DNA from: Polytrichum commune | Lineage: Eukaryota > Streptophyta > Polytrichopsida > Polytrichales > Polytrichaceae | Length of the DNA stretch: 64,000 nucleotides | Direction of reading: 5' to 3' | Assembly (NCBI GenBank): GCA_950295325.1 | Contig: OX485805.1 | Span: 30,491,501-30,555,500 of the forward strand | Shown: piece by piece, positions 21,471-33,611 of the stretch | Layout of the letters: each line of letters starts with the position of its first letter | Position numbering within the stretch: the stretch's first letter is position 1 | Made by a program: the position numbers and the translations under genes | Notes under the pieces: generated by a model | What the model was told of the DNA's origin: nothing | Seen by the model: only the letters and a program-made list of their open reading frames with translations | Database searches by the model: none

Positions 21471-21792
21471 AAGTGCGACCATGGCGATTCGAATGTATAC
21501 AGTCCACTTTGGATATGTGTTAAGAATGAGGAGCACGGAAACTTATAACACTTATGTGGTGCTAACACTTTTCGGCGGTAGCGTCGACACTTTGTGACAC
21601 TTATGTGACTTTGGAGATTTAAAAAATAACACTTACATGAGTGAAGGATGAAAATGCATAAGATGTAGAGGTCGTTATAGATCTAAGCGTAATGGAAGAA
21701 CGAATCTATGGTGGTTTAATAAGATTCTTGTGCACGCCAAGATGTTGTTTCTTTCTGAAGTGTTCGAATGCTCTGGAATGAAAGGTGTAACC

Positions 21793-22260
21793 TTAGAAGG
21801 TTTGTAATCCAAATATTGTTTCAAGGTTACTAATGCACTTTTTAGGATTCTTGAATCCTACTCTATCTACCATCGCATCACTAATTTGCACATTGTTAGT
21901 TGCATCACCTCCTCCGTCAAGCATACCTATAATTTCCTCCTCAGTAGGTGTGTAGGGATTGTTTAGATCAAATTTCAGTTCATAATTGATGAATTCACGT
22001 GCATTCATGGTGGGCCCCCTTTCACTCTCTTTAGACACCAATGCTAGTTGTTCCAGTGAGGTAGTTATTTCTTCCAACTCTTTCTTATGTATTGTTTCTT
22101 GAGCTTCTCTGACTCTCGTGATTGCCTCCTCTGCTTCCACATTGTCAAAAAACCCCATAAAGTCTTTAGGTTGAACTCCGTTTGAGTTGGCTAACATGTG
22201 AGTTTGAGAGCTTATGTGGAAGGTCACCCGATATTTTGAATTGAACAAAAGGATGTTCAA
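21793..22260 (-). pseudogene. Possible pogo/Tigger-type transposase C-terminal fragment
   Basis: A 155-codon open frame. It has a glutamate-rich helical part (EEAITRVREAQETIHKKELE), then REFINYELKFDLNNPYTPTE followed by EEIIGMLDGG. An F..Y(D) segment followed by an acidic T..EEI motif is usual at the C-terminus of Tigger/CENP-B-like transposases, and the Tigger-like ORF at 56084-56890 has an equivalent STEELVQLVQDG. The DDE core is not found upstream (22260-22600), so the element is truncated or the call is wrong. An alternative is a host or other-transposon coiled-coil protein fragment. Confidence 0.4.
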
Positions 22261-22501
22261 AGACTTACATCAATGTTACTCACACACTTTGTGAATATCT
22301 CCAGTTTTTTAAGCAAGGTATGAAACAATCTAGAATGCATTGGATTTTGCTTTGTGACGACTACCATGGAAGTTTCGACCAATGTTGGATGGGTATTGTC
22401 ATAGAGCTCATGTTGAAGGGTAAAAATACCCCAACTCAAATTTCAAATCCGTCACTTAAAGGGGTACCCCTTACCCCAACAAGAAGAAGAAAGGGGAAGG
22501 A

Positions 22502-22513
22502 GGGGGGGGGGGG
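22502..22513. repeat. Poly-G tract, 12 bases
   Basis: G12 after AAGGGGAAGGA. Confidence 0.9.
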
Positions 22514-22560
22514 CTCATTCACTTGGAAGGATGTAAAATATAATGAGTTCATTTGAAAAA

Positions 22561-24289
22561 CAAAAACATCCAATCAATCCATGACATTGTTAAGCTCATT
22601 GGAAGTGCTACTATAACAAGTTATGGAAACCGACACACGGTTTTTGCACCTTATAAAAACCGACAAGCCTCTCAATTGTAATGAAAAACTATTGGGATAA
22701 GAAAATTAATGTTAGCTCGATGCTCATGTAAATTTTCGTTCATCATGAAGGTCACGAAGCCTGCAAAAACGAAACCTTGACGATGTTAAGTCATGTAACT
22801 AAACACCTTGTGTCAAATTTTGTAAGGTCTTTCAAGGACCAATGGACTCAATGTATGACCTATTTACCCAATTTTTATTTGCCTCACCAAGTCTTAAAAA
22901 ACATATTTGTAGAATTATCATAATTGAAAATTGATGTGGGCCACATTAATTTCCAGCCCATGCTTAGTTTCTAGTGGGCTAGTGTTGTTGTTGTTGTTGT
23001 TGTTGTTGTTGTGTGGATTAGTGTGGGTGATTTTTGGTGTTACTTTTGATGTAAGACGATTGGTCTATCTTATGTAAGGTGTTGGTCAAAAGTCTCAAGG
23101 AAAAATGAAGAAAAAGACCCGAGGTCTTGAACTCATACTATTCCCATCCCGACTATGAAATCGACGTGGTCGACATTCATTAATTCCAATGTTAATTTTC
23201 CACCCACAACAATAAGACTATTTAGTGTAATGAAAATTTGAGAATTCGTGAGTTGCAAACACATTTCGTGCTTGGATCGGGTCTCTTAAAATGCCAAGTG
23301 GTTGACCTAAAAACTACAAAGAACAAAGTTCCCAATAGAGACCCTTCCCATCCACGATAAATGAATTTATGCTCGGGTAAGGGTGGTAATGAACGCAAGC
23401 CACATACAAGCGACAAAATACCGAAGACGTGCACGGATCTACTTTCATTAACACCGCATAGTTCTTTGTACAAAACATGTATACCATGTATGCATACCGG
23501 TCGGTGAGACATACACTTGAGTCCAAACTTATCCCAAATGGTCAATTATGATCAATTAAAACTATACCCAACAATGCAAGCCATTTTTCCATGTTAGTTA
23601 ATGAGGGAGGGCTGTTCGGTCCAAACACATTGTGCCAACTTATTATGGTCAGGTGAACTATGTTACGGTTTTTCTCGTTTTTTTAATAGCGATACAAAAG
23701 AGTTTAAATATACATGATTGGCTCGGATGCCTCAACGTGGATGTGGCAGTTAATGCAAGTTAATTCCTCGTCACTTAGTCCCATCAATTCCCAACTCCCC
23801 TTTGATTGACCTTGTTGACTTCGAATTGAAGCCTATTGAAACTACGCCCGAACTAATAAATTGTTCTTGAGGTGTAAGCTACACATGTCTTCAATGGTTA
23901 GTTTTTGGATGTTCGGCATGATTCTTAATAAGTTGGATTTCGGAGTTCGGGATTTTCCTTGGATCTGCAAATGTGATGTGAGATTTTAGCAACAATCTAT
24001 GAGGGGTTTTTTAGATTCGAGTGGGACAACCAAACAATAAAGTTTCGGAGGAGAATGCACCTAAAAATAAAGTATTTTAGGTCGGCTTATGTGGAGAATG
24101 CAAAGTATCTTTGTTGCCGCAATGGTTTTTGAAAGTCAAAAGTGGTGGAGTCAGAAAACGGCCATGTAGTTTCTCCCTGGTAGGTTGAACGATGAACCTA
24201 TAATGGTTAACACACTTTGATTTCATATTACCTCAGTTGGTTAGCCGTTGGGAATCACAAAGATTGTCATTTCAAGTGTGAAAATTGAA
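22561..24289. other. Mostly unassigned stretch
   Basis: A (TTG)n tract is at about 22987-23012, and 22790-22915 (AGGACCAATGGACTCAATGT) recurs at 47130-47285 as a weak dispersed repeat. 24180-24300 looks like a degraded R5 5' part (GAACCTATAATGGTTAACAC). No gene recognised. Confidence 0.4.
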
Positions 24290-26374
24290 GAGGGGAATTC
24301 CAACAAAGACATAATACCAAATCCAAGATAATAATAAAATGCACTTCTACGAGCCATAGCCCTCTTCCCCCCAACCACTTATTATAGATCAAAGCCCACC
24401 CAACCTGAAACAAAACTATCACCCCAACACTTAAATAAACCCACCCCTCCCACCCTCGTCACACAAAGTAGACAAAACACCTCAAACCAACCAGTGGGAA
24501 TCCTCATTATGCACGTTATGGCTTTTATACCAACATTTAGAATAAACAGATGGGGTGCCCAAAATGCACACATGACTTCAAATGACAATGGACTATCCAA
24601 CAAAATTTAAACACAAAATCTCTCTCCCAAACTCACATCCTTAACCCTGACAATCTTCTATACGAACACAACCTAAGAGTGCAACAATCCAAACAACATA
24701 CTATAGGAACAACACTCCCTAACATATTGAACAAACCTCAATCAAAAGACTACCGAAACATCCAGTCCACCTTACTAATTGCACATCGAGATATAAACAT
24801 TCATGAATACAACCTAGACAAGGACATCGTCACCAACAAACCCACGATACAAATCCACTACCACAAAGGCAACTACCAAGCCTTCATCCCACTCAAAAGA
24901 CTCACATGGCTATGGGAAATATAGTCCACACATGTAACCACAAACACCTTTATCCTCTCACCACCAACCCAAGGCTTCGCCAAGGAAAAACTCCTCCTAA
25001 TAAACCAATTTATTCATTCACACTATATCAATCCCCACATGACAACTATAAAATCCTTGGCTCTCTAGGATCAACATACTCAAATCAATGGAATGGCAAG
25101 GCCTCGTACATATAACGGACATAGAACTCGTCCCCACAACTATAAAATGGGCCAGACTAGCAATCCAAACCGACCCAAACTCCACCACCTTATTAGTCAT
25201 AAACCATGATGTTTGGACATAAAACGTATTTAACCCACTCAAACAAGCATACGTAACACCTCTCATTACAATACCCCCTCTAACAATACAACACCCACCA
25301 TCACTCACGTTCCCCTCGTACTGGAACATCAAAGAACCACTCTTCACCTTCATAGGAATCATCTCACAAGAACACAACCAAATAGACATTTCAATCCATG
25401 CGTGACACACACACACACACCATCCACTATAATATCTCAACAATGGCATAGCACTATGCCACCACCTCTCAACAATCATAATACACATATGGCTCATTTA
25501 TACCTCCAGGCAAGGAAGGGAATGGACATAATGTAAGATCATGGGTCTTCGATGGCCCATTACAAGCACACATGGCTGTCAAACTATCCGAACCTGCAAA
25601 CATCTTAAGAGCATAAATATATGCAATAGAAAACACCAAATCATTTACTATGGACACATTCCTCTTTACAAATAACCTCAGTGCTGTCTATCTTCTAGTT
25701 AACCATATTAGACAACCATTGTCCTAAAACAACCATCCGGATAAACTACTCATTGCGAGCATAAAGAATGCCATCAAAAACCCTTACACAATATCACAAG
25801 GAATGACGAAGCAAACAAAGTAGCCAAAAGAAAAGCACTAGCAACTTGGATTATAGAAACACCATTCCATCTCATAGGCTGTCATATACCATTTTGGCCC
25901 TCATTCCTCCCCCCCCCCCCCCCCCAAACTCAATGCAACATGGTGGATCATTCGGAAACCTAATTAGTTCCATACAAAAAAATACCAAAGTATGCTCGTA
26001 TCACTTACCTTGAACACAATACCAATTGTAAAAAGAACGACTTTCCATCGACGAACTACACCTAAAATGGTCTAACCTATTTTGGGACGCACCATGGATC
26101 ATGGGTGCCCATATCATATAAGTAACGAATTTTTGCTACAATCAATACAAGGGGAACTACCAAAATAAAGTACATCCTTAAACAAGACATCTCCCCATTT
26201 TGCAACCTATGCAAATTGAAAGAAAATGACAATTGCCTCCATCTACTATCATGCTACACAAATAAATACATAGATAACCTCTTCACCAACATACATAACA
26301 AGGTAATATACGCACTAGCGAATACCCTACTGGCCCACCCCACTACAAGATGTTACAAAGTAATAAACACATGA
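24290..26374 (+). pseudogene. Second LINE type: RNase H and zinc-knuckle C-terminus, decayed
   Basis: Plus strand, several frames joined. A linker reads MEWQGLVHITDIELVPTTIK and SLTFPSYWNIKEPLF. An RNase H-like domain (about 25540-25860) reads VFDGPLQAHMAVKLSEPANI, LRA*IYAIENTKSF, FTNNLSAVYLLVNHIRQPL, NNHPDKLLIASIKNAI, then after a frameshift NDEANKVAKRKALATW. A zinc-knuckle-like PFCNLCKLKENDNCLHLLSC lies at 26195-26256, and the frame ends at a TGA at 26372-26374. The domain order RNase H then C-x2-C...H...C is known in some LINE clades. The RNase H acid positions are lost: a stop at the usual Glu, Asn at TNNL and at EANKVAK, where Asp is usual. The + strand is strikingly G-poor and C/A-rich throughout. 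The RT domain itself is not recognisable; the 5' limit is set by composition. Confidence 0.65.
25909..25925. repeat. Poly-C tract, 17 bases
   Basis: C17 inside the LINE remnant, after the RNase H part. Confidence 0.95.
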
Positions 26375-26986
26375 AAACACCATAATAGGACAACCAATAA
26401 CACCATCCCCTTACGGCTCCTCCTATCCACACGTTATCTCTCAAGATGTAAATGCCCTACTGACTACGCCCATAAATACTATGCGTATATTGCACAACGT
26501 ATATGGCTTGACCAACATTCTCATCAAATCCCAACCTGAAAATCCAAATCTTTGAGTTTACATATTGCAACGACAAATTCCTGCAAGAAGCCACCACAAT
26601 AATTCTCTCAAAATTACAACAGACTCCTATGTCTACTAACCTAATAAGGATGGATAGTTCTCCCCCCAAAGATCATCACCTATGGGATTATATGCTCCAT
26701 ACATATCGCTATCACCAATATTTTCACATATCTCAAAATTCCCAAAAATAAGATTCAAAAACCAATGTAAACCTTTTTCCCAAACTTCTATTCGATACCT
26801 AATACACATCATCCTAAAAAAATTAAATTTGAAAAGAAACAAGCACCAATATCACTAGAATAAACACTAAACATAATATGCATCTAACACTTAATATATT
26901 ATACTACCTACAATCCATTTGTTGCAAAAATAAAAAGCATTAAGCTACCCCCACCCCCTGTCCATAGGGACAGGGATATGAGATAA
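26375..26986 (+). other. Downstream part of the C/A-rich LINE region
   Basis: It keeps the same G-poor composition to about 26940, so it probably belongs to the LINE (further ORF or 3' UTR), but no domain is recognised and no poly-A tail is obvious. Confidence 0.4.
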
Positions 26987-26989
26987 CAA

Positions 26990-27474
26990 GGGTTACTTCA
27001 CACACGAGATTGAGAGCCCGTGACCATTACATTTCAAGCACTCTCATTGGTGGAAAAGGCGGAACCGGTCCAAGTTCGCTTCACAATATACTTGAGGGAC
27101 CAACGGAGTATGTGAATGCAAGATGGATGTAAAGTACACATGGATTCTTACATGGCATCAAATGGATCATGTTTCATGATCACTTGGACTATTTTCAAAA
27201 ACCACCTCTTGGAGGTAGGCCTAACACAAAACCAGGAGACCATGGCACTTCGAACACTCACAACCGTTGATTTATTCTATTTTATCATGTGTGAGGACCA
27301 GTTTGAATAAGAATTCATTGAAATAGCATTTGGTTGAGGGACCAGTCACATATGACTTCACACCACACTTGAGGATCCGTGACCACACTACATGATTTTG
27401 GAGGTGTCTCACACTTTCTTTTGGACTCTCACAATTTCATGGTCACGGCTCTTGGCTCGTGTGTGAAGTGGCCC
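26990..27474 (+). mobile_element. PIF-like MITE R2, copy 1
   Basis: Ends GGGTTACTTCACACACGAGA and, reversed, GGGCCACTTCACACACGAGC. Right flank TAA (27475-27477), left flank CAA, consistent with a mutated TAA target duplication. 485 bp. It aligns over its whole length with 54812-55315, for example CTCATTGGTGGAAAAGGCGG and GGAGGTAGGCCTAACACAAA. Confidence 0.88.
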
Positions 27475-27477
27475 TAA

Positions 27478-27995
27478 ACGGACATCACATGTCAATGTTA
27501 AAATATACGTTCAACATTCCTCTTCTTTCTTTTCTTGGAGCTGGAATGCAACAGTTCCAAGAGGTCCAAGTGAAAATTACTCTATCTCTTTATCCCCTAA
27601 ACGCCAAGCCTTGCCAAGCCTGCGATTGCTCCCATTGAAAAATAAATAAATAATTCACGACCTCACTATTGAGACTCTAAATGCAACCATTGACAAATTA
27701 CTAGCCCTCGGGTTCTCTAGACCACTATCACATCATCTCCAAAGATCTAGATAAGCCTTATGCTTTAGATTTCATGAGTGGTCGACATTGCATGTGATTT
27801 AGGGTGCTCTTTGCTATAAAATATTTTTTTAAGATTAAAAACCAAACGAAATAGAGTTAATCAAAATGGCGACATTGATTCCTATAGTTTCACAAGAACT
27901 CGAAGAATAAGATTTGCTTTCAAAGGCAAACACCTTCAATGCGTGCAACCTACATCAATATCCGGCAAATGGCCCCTAGGTTCTTGTTTGGAGGC
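27478..27995. other. Unassigned stretch
   Basis: No gene, RNA or repeat partner recognised. Confidence 0.4.
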
Positions 27996-28059
27996 TACGC
28001 TGTTTATGGTATTTAGTGTCATGTATACTATTTGTGAAGGTCTAGATAAAAGTAGAGGC

Positions 28060-28440
28060 ATCCATAACCAATCACTTAAGAGATTATGTGTCAAATATGA
28101 AGAAGTATAAGGTGGTGCAAATTTTTCCCATGTAGGAAGATAGAGATCAAGAGGATTGCAATTATTATTTATTATTTATTATTTGGTAATTTTATTCCTT
28201 GAATTGAAATTACTATGAATATTTGTATCTAGAAGTTGACCCGAACGTATTGCCAATGATTAGAGTTTGCCATAACCGCTCGTGTTAACCGCTCATTGCT
28301 TTTCAATGTCAAAACCAATGACATGTGTCATGACATTGTTGGTCCTGGCATGATCAAAATCCAGTTCTAGCCTTATTGAAATTATGACACCCTATAAGTT
28401 CTTGATGGGGTCCTGATCAGGAATAGATGCTTCAACTACA
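28060..28440 (+). repeat. R10 plus R9, copy without the foldback MITE
   Basis: CACTTAAGAGATTATGTGTC, AGTATAAGGTGGTGCAAATT and CATGTGTCATGACATTGTTG correspond to 5975-6245. GAAATTATGACACCCTATAA and TTCTTGATGGGGTCCTGATC correspond to R9. An ATT/TATT-rich run at 28163-28185 is inserted. Confidence 0.65.
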
Positions 28441-28792
28441 CATGCCTAGATTTATGAAAGTGTCATGTTTGCATGCCAAGATGACACACTTCCTCAAGAT
28501 AAGTAACTTTTTAAATTGAAGAATTTTTTACTTTATGATATTTAGCGTAGCACATTGGGTCAATTGAGATGATAACTTTGTGTTTTAGTATGCAAGGGGA
28601 AGATAGGTTTGAGTGTACTAATGGCAAGTGTCATGTGTTTACATTTTAGTAAGCAAGAGGAAGATGTTCTTGAGCTTACTTTTGTCAAGTGTCATTTGTG
28701 TACACTTTACCATTGCGTAACATAGGCATACACCTCATAACATTATTGAACATACTCATGCCAAGCTATTAGTAAGCGCAATTTGAAGGATA

Positions 28793-29475
28793 CAATCTAA
28801 CCTCATTAATATGACACTCGTTTATACGACACCCTCAATATTATGACACAATTTGTGAGACCAAACTTTTTTGTTCAAGACTCCCTCTTTTATACGACTA
28901 CAACACTCAATAATGTGACATTTAGAATCTTTGTTTTGTCATATTAAAGAGGTAGTTAATGCTAAAATTCCTTTCATCTATGTTATGTACATCTAAAATA
29001 CATCCATTTTCACTTGGGAACTACTTGGGAATTTAATGATAATTAGGATTACTGATGTAGAATGGACATGGTTAGGGTTAGGGTGGCCTCATGCCTAGTA
29101 TGTTGCCTTGTACATGGGTGATATAGTATCACCAATATCTTGATGCTAAACGGCATACATCATTGTTGTCTAGTTTCTTATAAGATAACTCTTCATATTT
29201 TGATGTTAATGAAGTTATTAGTTTTCAAAAGTTAGTAGGGAATTTAGATAAGATAACAGTTGCTAACTTGGGTAGGCAAGACCATAAATAGTTGGACTCC
29301 AATTTCAAGAGTTCTTGAGAATATTTGTATTTGTTTGGAGTTATAAGTTATTATTTCATACTATCTATATTGCTTAAACTCGTTGTATATATTTTTAAGC
29401 TCATATTACTTATGTTCTCGTATTCCCTCAATAATACGACAACTTTACGCCATTTGTTATATTAATGAGAAGACG
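28793..29475 (+). mobile_element. Pogo/Tigger-like non-autonomous element, degraded right end
   Basis: TA at 28791-28792, then CAATCTAACCTCATTAATAT, the same layout as the TIRs at 38063 and 55847. Repeated cores follow (TTTATACGAC, CAATATTATGACAC, AATAATGTGACATT, GTCATATTAAAGAGGTAG). The reversed match CTCATTAATATAACA, then GTCGTATTATTGAGGGAATA, near 29419-29470 gives the right arm, but the terminal ten bases have diverged. An inner reversed end near 28938-28962 is an alternative right limit. Confidence 0.5.
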
Positions 29476-29649
29476 ACACTTTTTTTGTGTTTCCCAACTG
29501 TGCCATACTAAAAGGGAGAACAATACCAAGGGCTATGAGGTGACATTAATGGTGAAGTTGTTGATCATTAATGTAACCTATGATATCCCTCAAAATAAGG
29601 TAAGTGACACTATTACAGGTGTGGCATTGAATACCATAAACAATCTAGT

Positions 29650-30279
29650 TTTTTCTTAGCTTACTACTACCCATCGTCATTTGCACATGCTATAGTATTT
29701 TTTTCCTGGTTAGTGTGGGTTATCATTTGGAAGTACACATTGCTATAACATTTTACTAAGAGTACCATTTTTAATAAACAACATAAGTAGTTAGTATGCA
29801 CACTAAATAATACGATATAATTAAGTTAGTAAAAAGAGTTAATGTCGATAAAAAACTATAGCAACATGTAATTTCAAATGGGAATCCACATTGCTTAGAC
29901 AAAACAATGTACTTAATGAGGTTTGAGAAGCTCTATCCAAGCCGCAAGATGTCATACGAAGGGGTTTAAGATTATTTATTAACTTTTAAAGTCATAAGTT
30001 ATAAGTCATATTGTATCTAAGATTAGCCTATTTACTGTATGTACTATTCCAATTGAGACATTCTTATTTGTGAATGGATTATAAGGAGAATTCAACCTCA
30101 TATAAATGATTTAAATTCAAGTACATACCATGTACATCTAATCACTATTTTCACACATGAGTTTATTTTCATCTTTTTATTTTTTAACATATTGTGTTAG
30201 AAAAGGATTCAATATCATCATTCAACAAGTATTCAACAAGTCATTGCATGTTTCCAAAATGGAGTTACAATGAGCAAGC
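29650..30279. other. Unassigned stretch
   Basis: AT-rich, no recognisable content. Confidence 0.4.
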
Positions 30280-30511
30280 TAAAGGAGGTGAGATTGAAAG
30301 TTATCGTTCTCTTCAAGTGACCATGCTAACCCTTCCAATCATGCTAACAAGTGAAACTTTGATGGTTAATATATAATGAGCATACAATTCAATCTCATAG
30401 TAACATGTGTTTTGTTTATGTCCATTCTCAACTACAAGCCTTGCCATATAGCACTAAAACATGGGTGTTGGATTGAGAAGAGTGACCACATAAGGCCCGG
30501 ATACATTAACC
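30280..30511 (+). repeat. R5, copy 3
   Basis: GTTATCGTTCTCTTCAAGTG, TTCAATCTCATAGTAACATG, TATAGCACTAAAACATGG and AGTGACCACATAAGGCCCG follow the R5 order, nearest to the 43-kb copy. Confidence 0.55.
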
Positions 30512-30513
30512 TA

Positions 30514-31014
30514 GGGTTCCTTTACACACCTACCAAGAACCATATCCATGAAAATCCAAGGGCCATGAATGATCCCTTGAAAATCATCCAAAGGCCGTAC
30601 CATGGGAGGTAGAAATTTGATTATACAATTGATGGACCCTTTAACATAGTGTAAAGTGAAAGTAAACCATGTTGATGGACCGTACCATATGATGGGGTCC
30701 AGCTCCCTACCATGGCAATATAATATTTCTAGTAGCCAATGACAATTGAATTGATTGCTACTACCACTAGTTTTGTGGTAGGCCCGCCTCTTGTTTTATG
30801 GACTAACGCAATATCTAAGTAGACCATGAAACATAAATCCACTTGTTGTCATGTAGTACGTCATGTAGATTTTTCATCCATTTAAATTTCTTTGGTCCCT
30901 CAATTCATGACGGTCCACTGTAAAGTGAACTTTAACCATCTCCTGCTTCTCGACCAATCACATACTCTCCATATCATGGGTTAAGGGGCCTCAAGCTCTA
31001 GTGTGAAGCTGTCC
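30514..31014 (+). mobile_element. PIF-like MITE R4, copy 1
   Basis: Left end GGGTTCCTTTACACACCTAC, right end (reversed) GGACAGCTTCACACTAGAGC, flanks CTA and TAA. The body shares TGGTAGGCCCGCCTCTTGTT, TAGACCATGAAACATAAATC and TTCTCGACCAATCACATACT with the 34.4-35.8 kb copy, and looser similarity to R2. Confidence 0.65.
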
Positions 31015-31026
31015 TAATGCACATGT

Positions 31027-31058
31027 CAACAAAACAAAACAAAACAAAACAAAACAAA
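31027..31058. repeat. (AAAAC)n microsatellite
   Basis: Five to six AAAAC units just past the R4 copy. Confidence 0.93.
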
Positions 31059-32489
31059 CGATCGATGTATTTGATATCAATCCAAATTTCAATGTTATGA
31101 AATATAAAAACTTCATAAGCCGATTGTCAATCTATACAATAATCACATTCATGTATAAGACATCACTACATAGTGTGAAATCCACTATAATGTTTCGAGC
31201 TTGAATTGATGAACACATTATTCTTGTAAATGTTCCGCCAAAAGAGAAAATGGGCACACTAAAGGACAAGTCTACACTCAAAAGCCCCGACCGAGGGCCA
31301 ACATGAATTATGATGTTGTTTCTCCACGGGATACAAGGTTGGTATTGGTACCTTCATACCACTTGCTTTTAAGTTGAAGGGGAACATCTCGATGGTTGGC
31401 CGAAGCTTGACATTATAACAACCTTGTACAACATGTTAAACATATAAAACAACTTACTACAACATGTATAAGACATAGTATTAAATCCTTCATAATGATA
31501 TAGTCTAATCATGCAAACGTCTCAAGGAAGCAAACAATGAAGCTTGAGAGAGTCTCTCAACATGCATGCTTCACAAGTTCACTAACAAGGGGTTCCATGA
31601 CTAAACGGAGATCACCTTACGAGAAGAAAGTAATATCTTTACCATGGGAGCTTGGTAAAACATGATCAATGTAAGGGAAACTATCTCTCCATTCACATCG
31701 ACAATTAACAAATTGTTTTTTCTTCTTATTTTCTTATGCATGATTAATTTATATGGAATGACATTGTCTCAATTGATTTTTGAGGAAAATGACAACATTC
31801 TTGGGAGGGTGATGCCTTGAGGTTGTGTGTGTTATGGTCACAAATGAAGGTGGCTCTCATTTCAAGCTCTCAAGAATAAATAACTTAAAACTCATTTGGT
31901 GAAGACCTTTGACAACGTTGCTTGTTCCAACTTTGGGATAGTCAATATAGTTCATTGTTTACGAGTCACTTCTTTAGTATATTGAAACTCTAAATTAATC
32001 CTTTGAACTATACCTTATACGAGGTGGATCTTTGATTTTAGGTGCTAACTCTCGAGGCTTGTTAAGCTTAGGTAATAGAGTTGGTGTAGTGTAACAATAC
32101 ATTAAACAATAAATATAGTGTGGCTTGCACTGTTCATCATCGATTTGCATTCATTATCTTGCAATCAATGGGTGGCAATTAGAGAAGGTGTCATCTAACG
32201 GTTGATGATACATGACAAGTAAGGAGTACCACTCTACTATACACAACACATAACAAATGTTTAGTGTAGTGTACCATGAAGTTGAACGTCTTTTGTGAGG
32301 GGACTAAGTTAATGTTTTAACTGGCGCATGAGACTTTAAAATCCCGCACGTGATAAGCAAGTTCGACACTTTGATGATGAAATGCTAATTTTTGGAGACG
32401 AAACATAGGATTTTGTAGAAGTTCCAACTAATAGAAAAAGTGCGACACATGTCATTTTGCTCATAATTTGTATAAGTTTGTGTCCAACG
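31059..32489. other. Unassigned stretch
   Basis: No gene, RNA or clear repeat partner was seen. Several GTGTAGTG/TTTAGTGTAG words (32085-32110, 32262-32276) recall the R1 end but do not form a convincing element. Confidence 0.4.
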
Positions 32490-32775
32490 TGCTTAAGAAC
32501 TACGATAGTTAAGGTGTGCGGGTGTTGTTTGATTTATTTTCTTGATTGGGCCCCTATATTTGATCAGTGTGTGGTTTGTTGAGGATCAAAGAACAAACAC
32601 CAATTACAAAAGACACATGTTTAAAAGAGATTAGACAATGTCTTCAAATTTTATTAACTACTCCACTCTCACTAGTGAACACAACTGGGAAAACCTATGT
32701 ATTTAGTCGAGAAAACTTCAAATATGCACTTTCAATAACCATAACTAAATAAGAAGATGTTTGATTTTCAATCTA
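32490..32775 (+). repeat. R13, copy 2
   Basis: AAGGTGTGCGGGTGTTGTTT, TGATCAGTGTGTGGTTTGTT and GACAATGTCTTCAAATTTTA match 16715-16950. Confidence 0.65.
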
Positions 32776-32974
32776 GTTTTTAGTAATACTTCATTATGGA
32801 TTTGCTAGTGCACTCCAAGTTTCGCTATCTAAATCCAATCAATGTAAGCTAGAGCATATAAAAAACGGACCAAATAACAACTAACATACCTTATGAATCA
32901 ATGTAGTGACAAAACTTGGCATATCACTTGAAACCTCCACATATGTAAAACTAGGTGGTCCCACCTCTAACAAA

Positions 32975-33225
32975 TAGAGAGAGGGAATCATCATCCACAA
33001 CCATACCTCTCATTCATCCAACACAAAAGCCTTGGCATAGTATGCAACTCGGATGTTACTTTATTTAGTTGATTAGACACTGGAATTAGCTTTAAAGACC
33101 CTGAATTAATGTTCTCGAGATCATTTAAGAGGAACTGGAAACATTACCTATAGGGGAATGAGGTTTTTATGTTGGATGGATGGGATACACGCTTGTATTC
33201 AATAATTTCCCATCTCCCAAACAAA
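32975..33225 (+). repeat. R6, copy 3
   Basis: Left GAGAGAGGGAATCATCATCC with ACCTCTCATTCATCCAACAC; right GTTGGATGGATGGGATACAC with AATTTCCCATCTCCC. Here the edge shows only a short GAGAGAG, without an expanded microsatellite. The inverted relation of the two edges is clearest in this copy. Confidence 0.65.
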
Positions 33226-33609
33226 TGATCTTGATGAATATCCCTCTAGTAAATACACATGCATAATATTCCCCTGCATGGTCCAATTGTGGGCTTTGAG
33301 CCTTTGAGTTGGGCTTGGGCTAAGAATGGCTTATCCAATGCACATGATGGTTGGTGGATACGAAGATAGACTAATATTTCAATATTGGATATTGGGTCGC
33401 TTCCATTGAGGTAGGGGATAATGGTGGACAATTTCTTCACACCCAATGGGATGTTAGATTCATTGCCACCGTTGCTAAAAGAAGTTGGGAATGTGTTGGA
33501 GGAAGTTAGTGATGAGTTAGGCCAAGTTTGTCTTCTTCTTTGGCCACTCCATGACAAATGACGGCTCTCAACACACCTATGTTATCGTATGATGAATGCG
33601 TGATAATAA
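33226..33609. other. Unassigned stretch
   Basis: A 103-codon minus-strand frame (33246-33557) has no recognisable motif; it is probably chance or a very decayed retroelement piece. Confidence 0.35.
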
Positions 33610-33611
33610 TA

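Larger units (their letters stand above)
27998..29645 (+). mobile_element. 1.65-kb composite element bounded by 23-nt TATTTAGTGTC-type TIRs
   Basis: TA at 27996-27997 and 29646-29647. The left end contains TGTTTATGGTATTTAGTGTC, and the right end, reversed, TGTTTATGGTATTCAATGCC. The TIR and TA target match the shorter element at 41339-41754 and resemble R1. Inside lie R10/R9 sequence (28060-28440) and a CAATCTAACC-type pogo-like element (28793 onward), so this is either a larger member or a nest of insertions. No transposase is visible. Confidence 0.6.

Noticed and set aside
25018-25497. 159-codon minus-strand open frame
   Set aside because: It is the antisense of the G-poor LINE strand. Lack of stops follows from composition (few TTA, CTA or TCA on the plus strand), and it shows no domain.
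29086-29106. Telomere-like GGTTAGGGTTAGGG
   Set aside because: Only two units; too short to mean an internal telomere.
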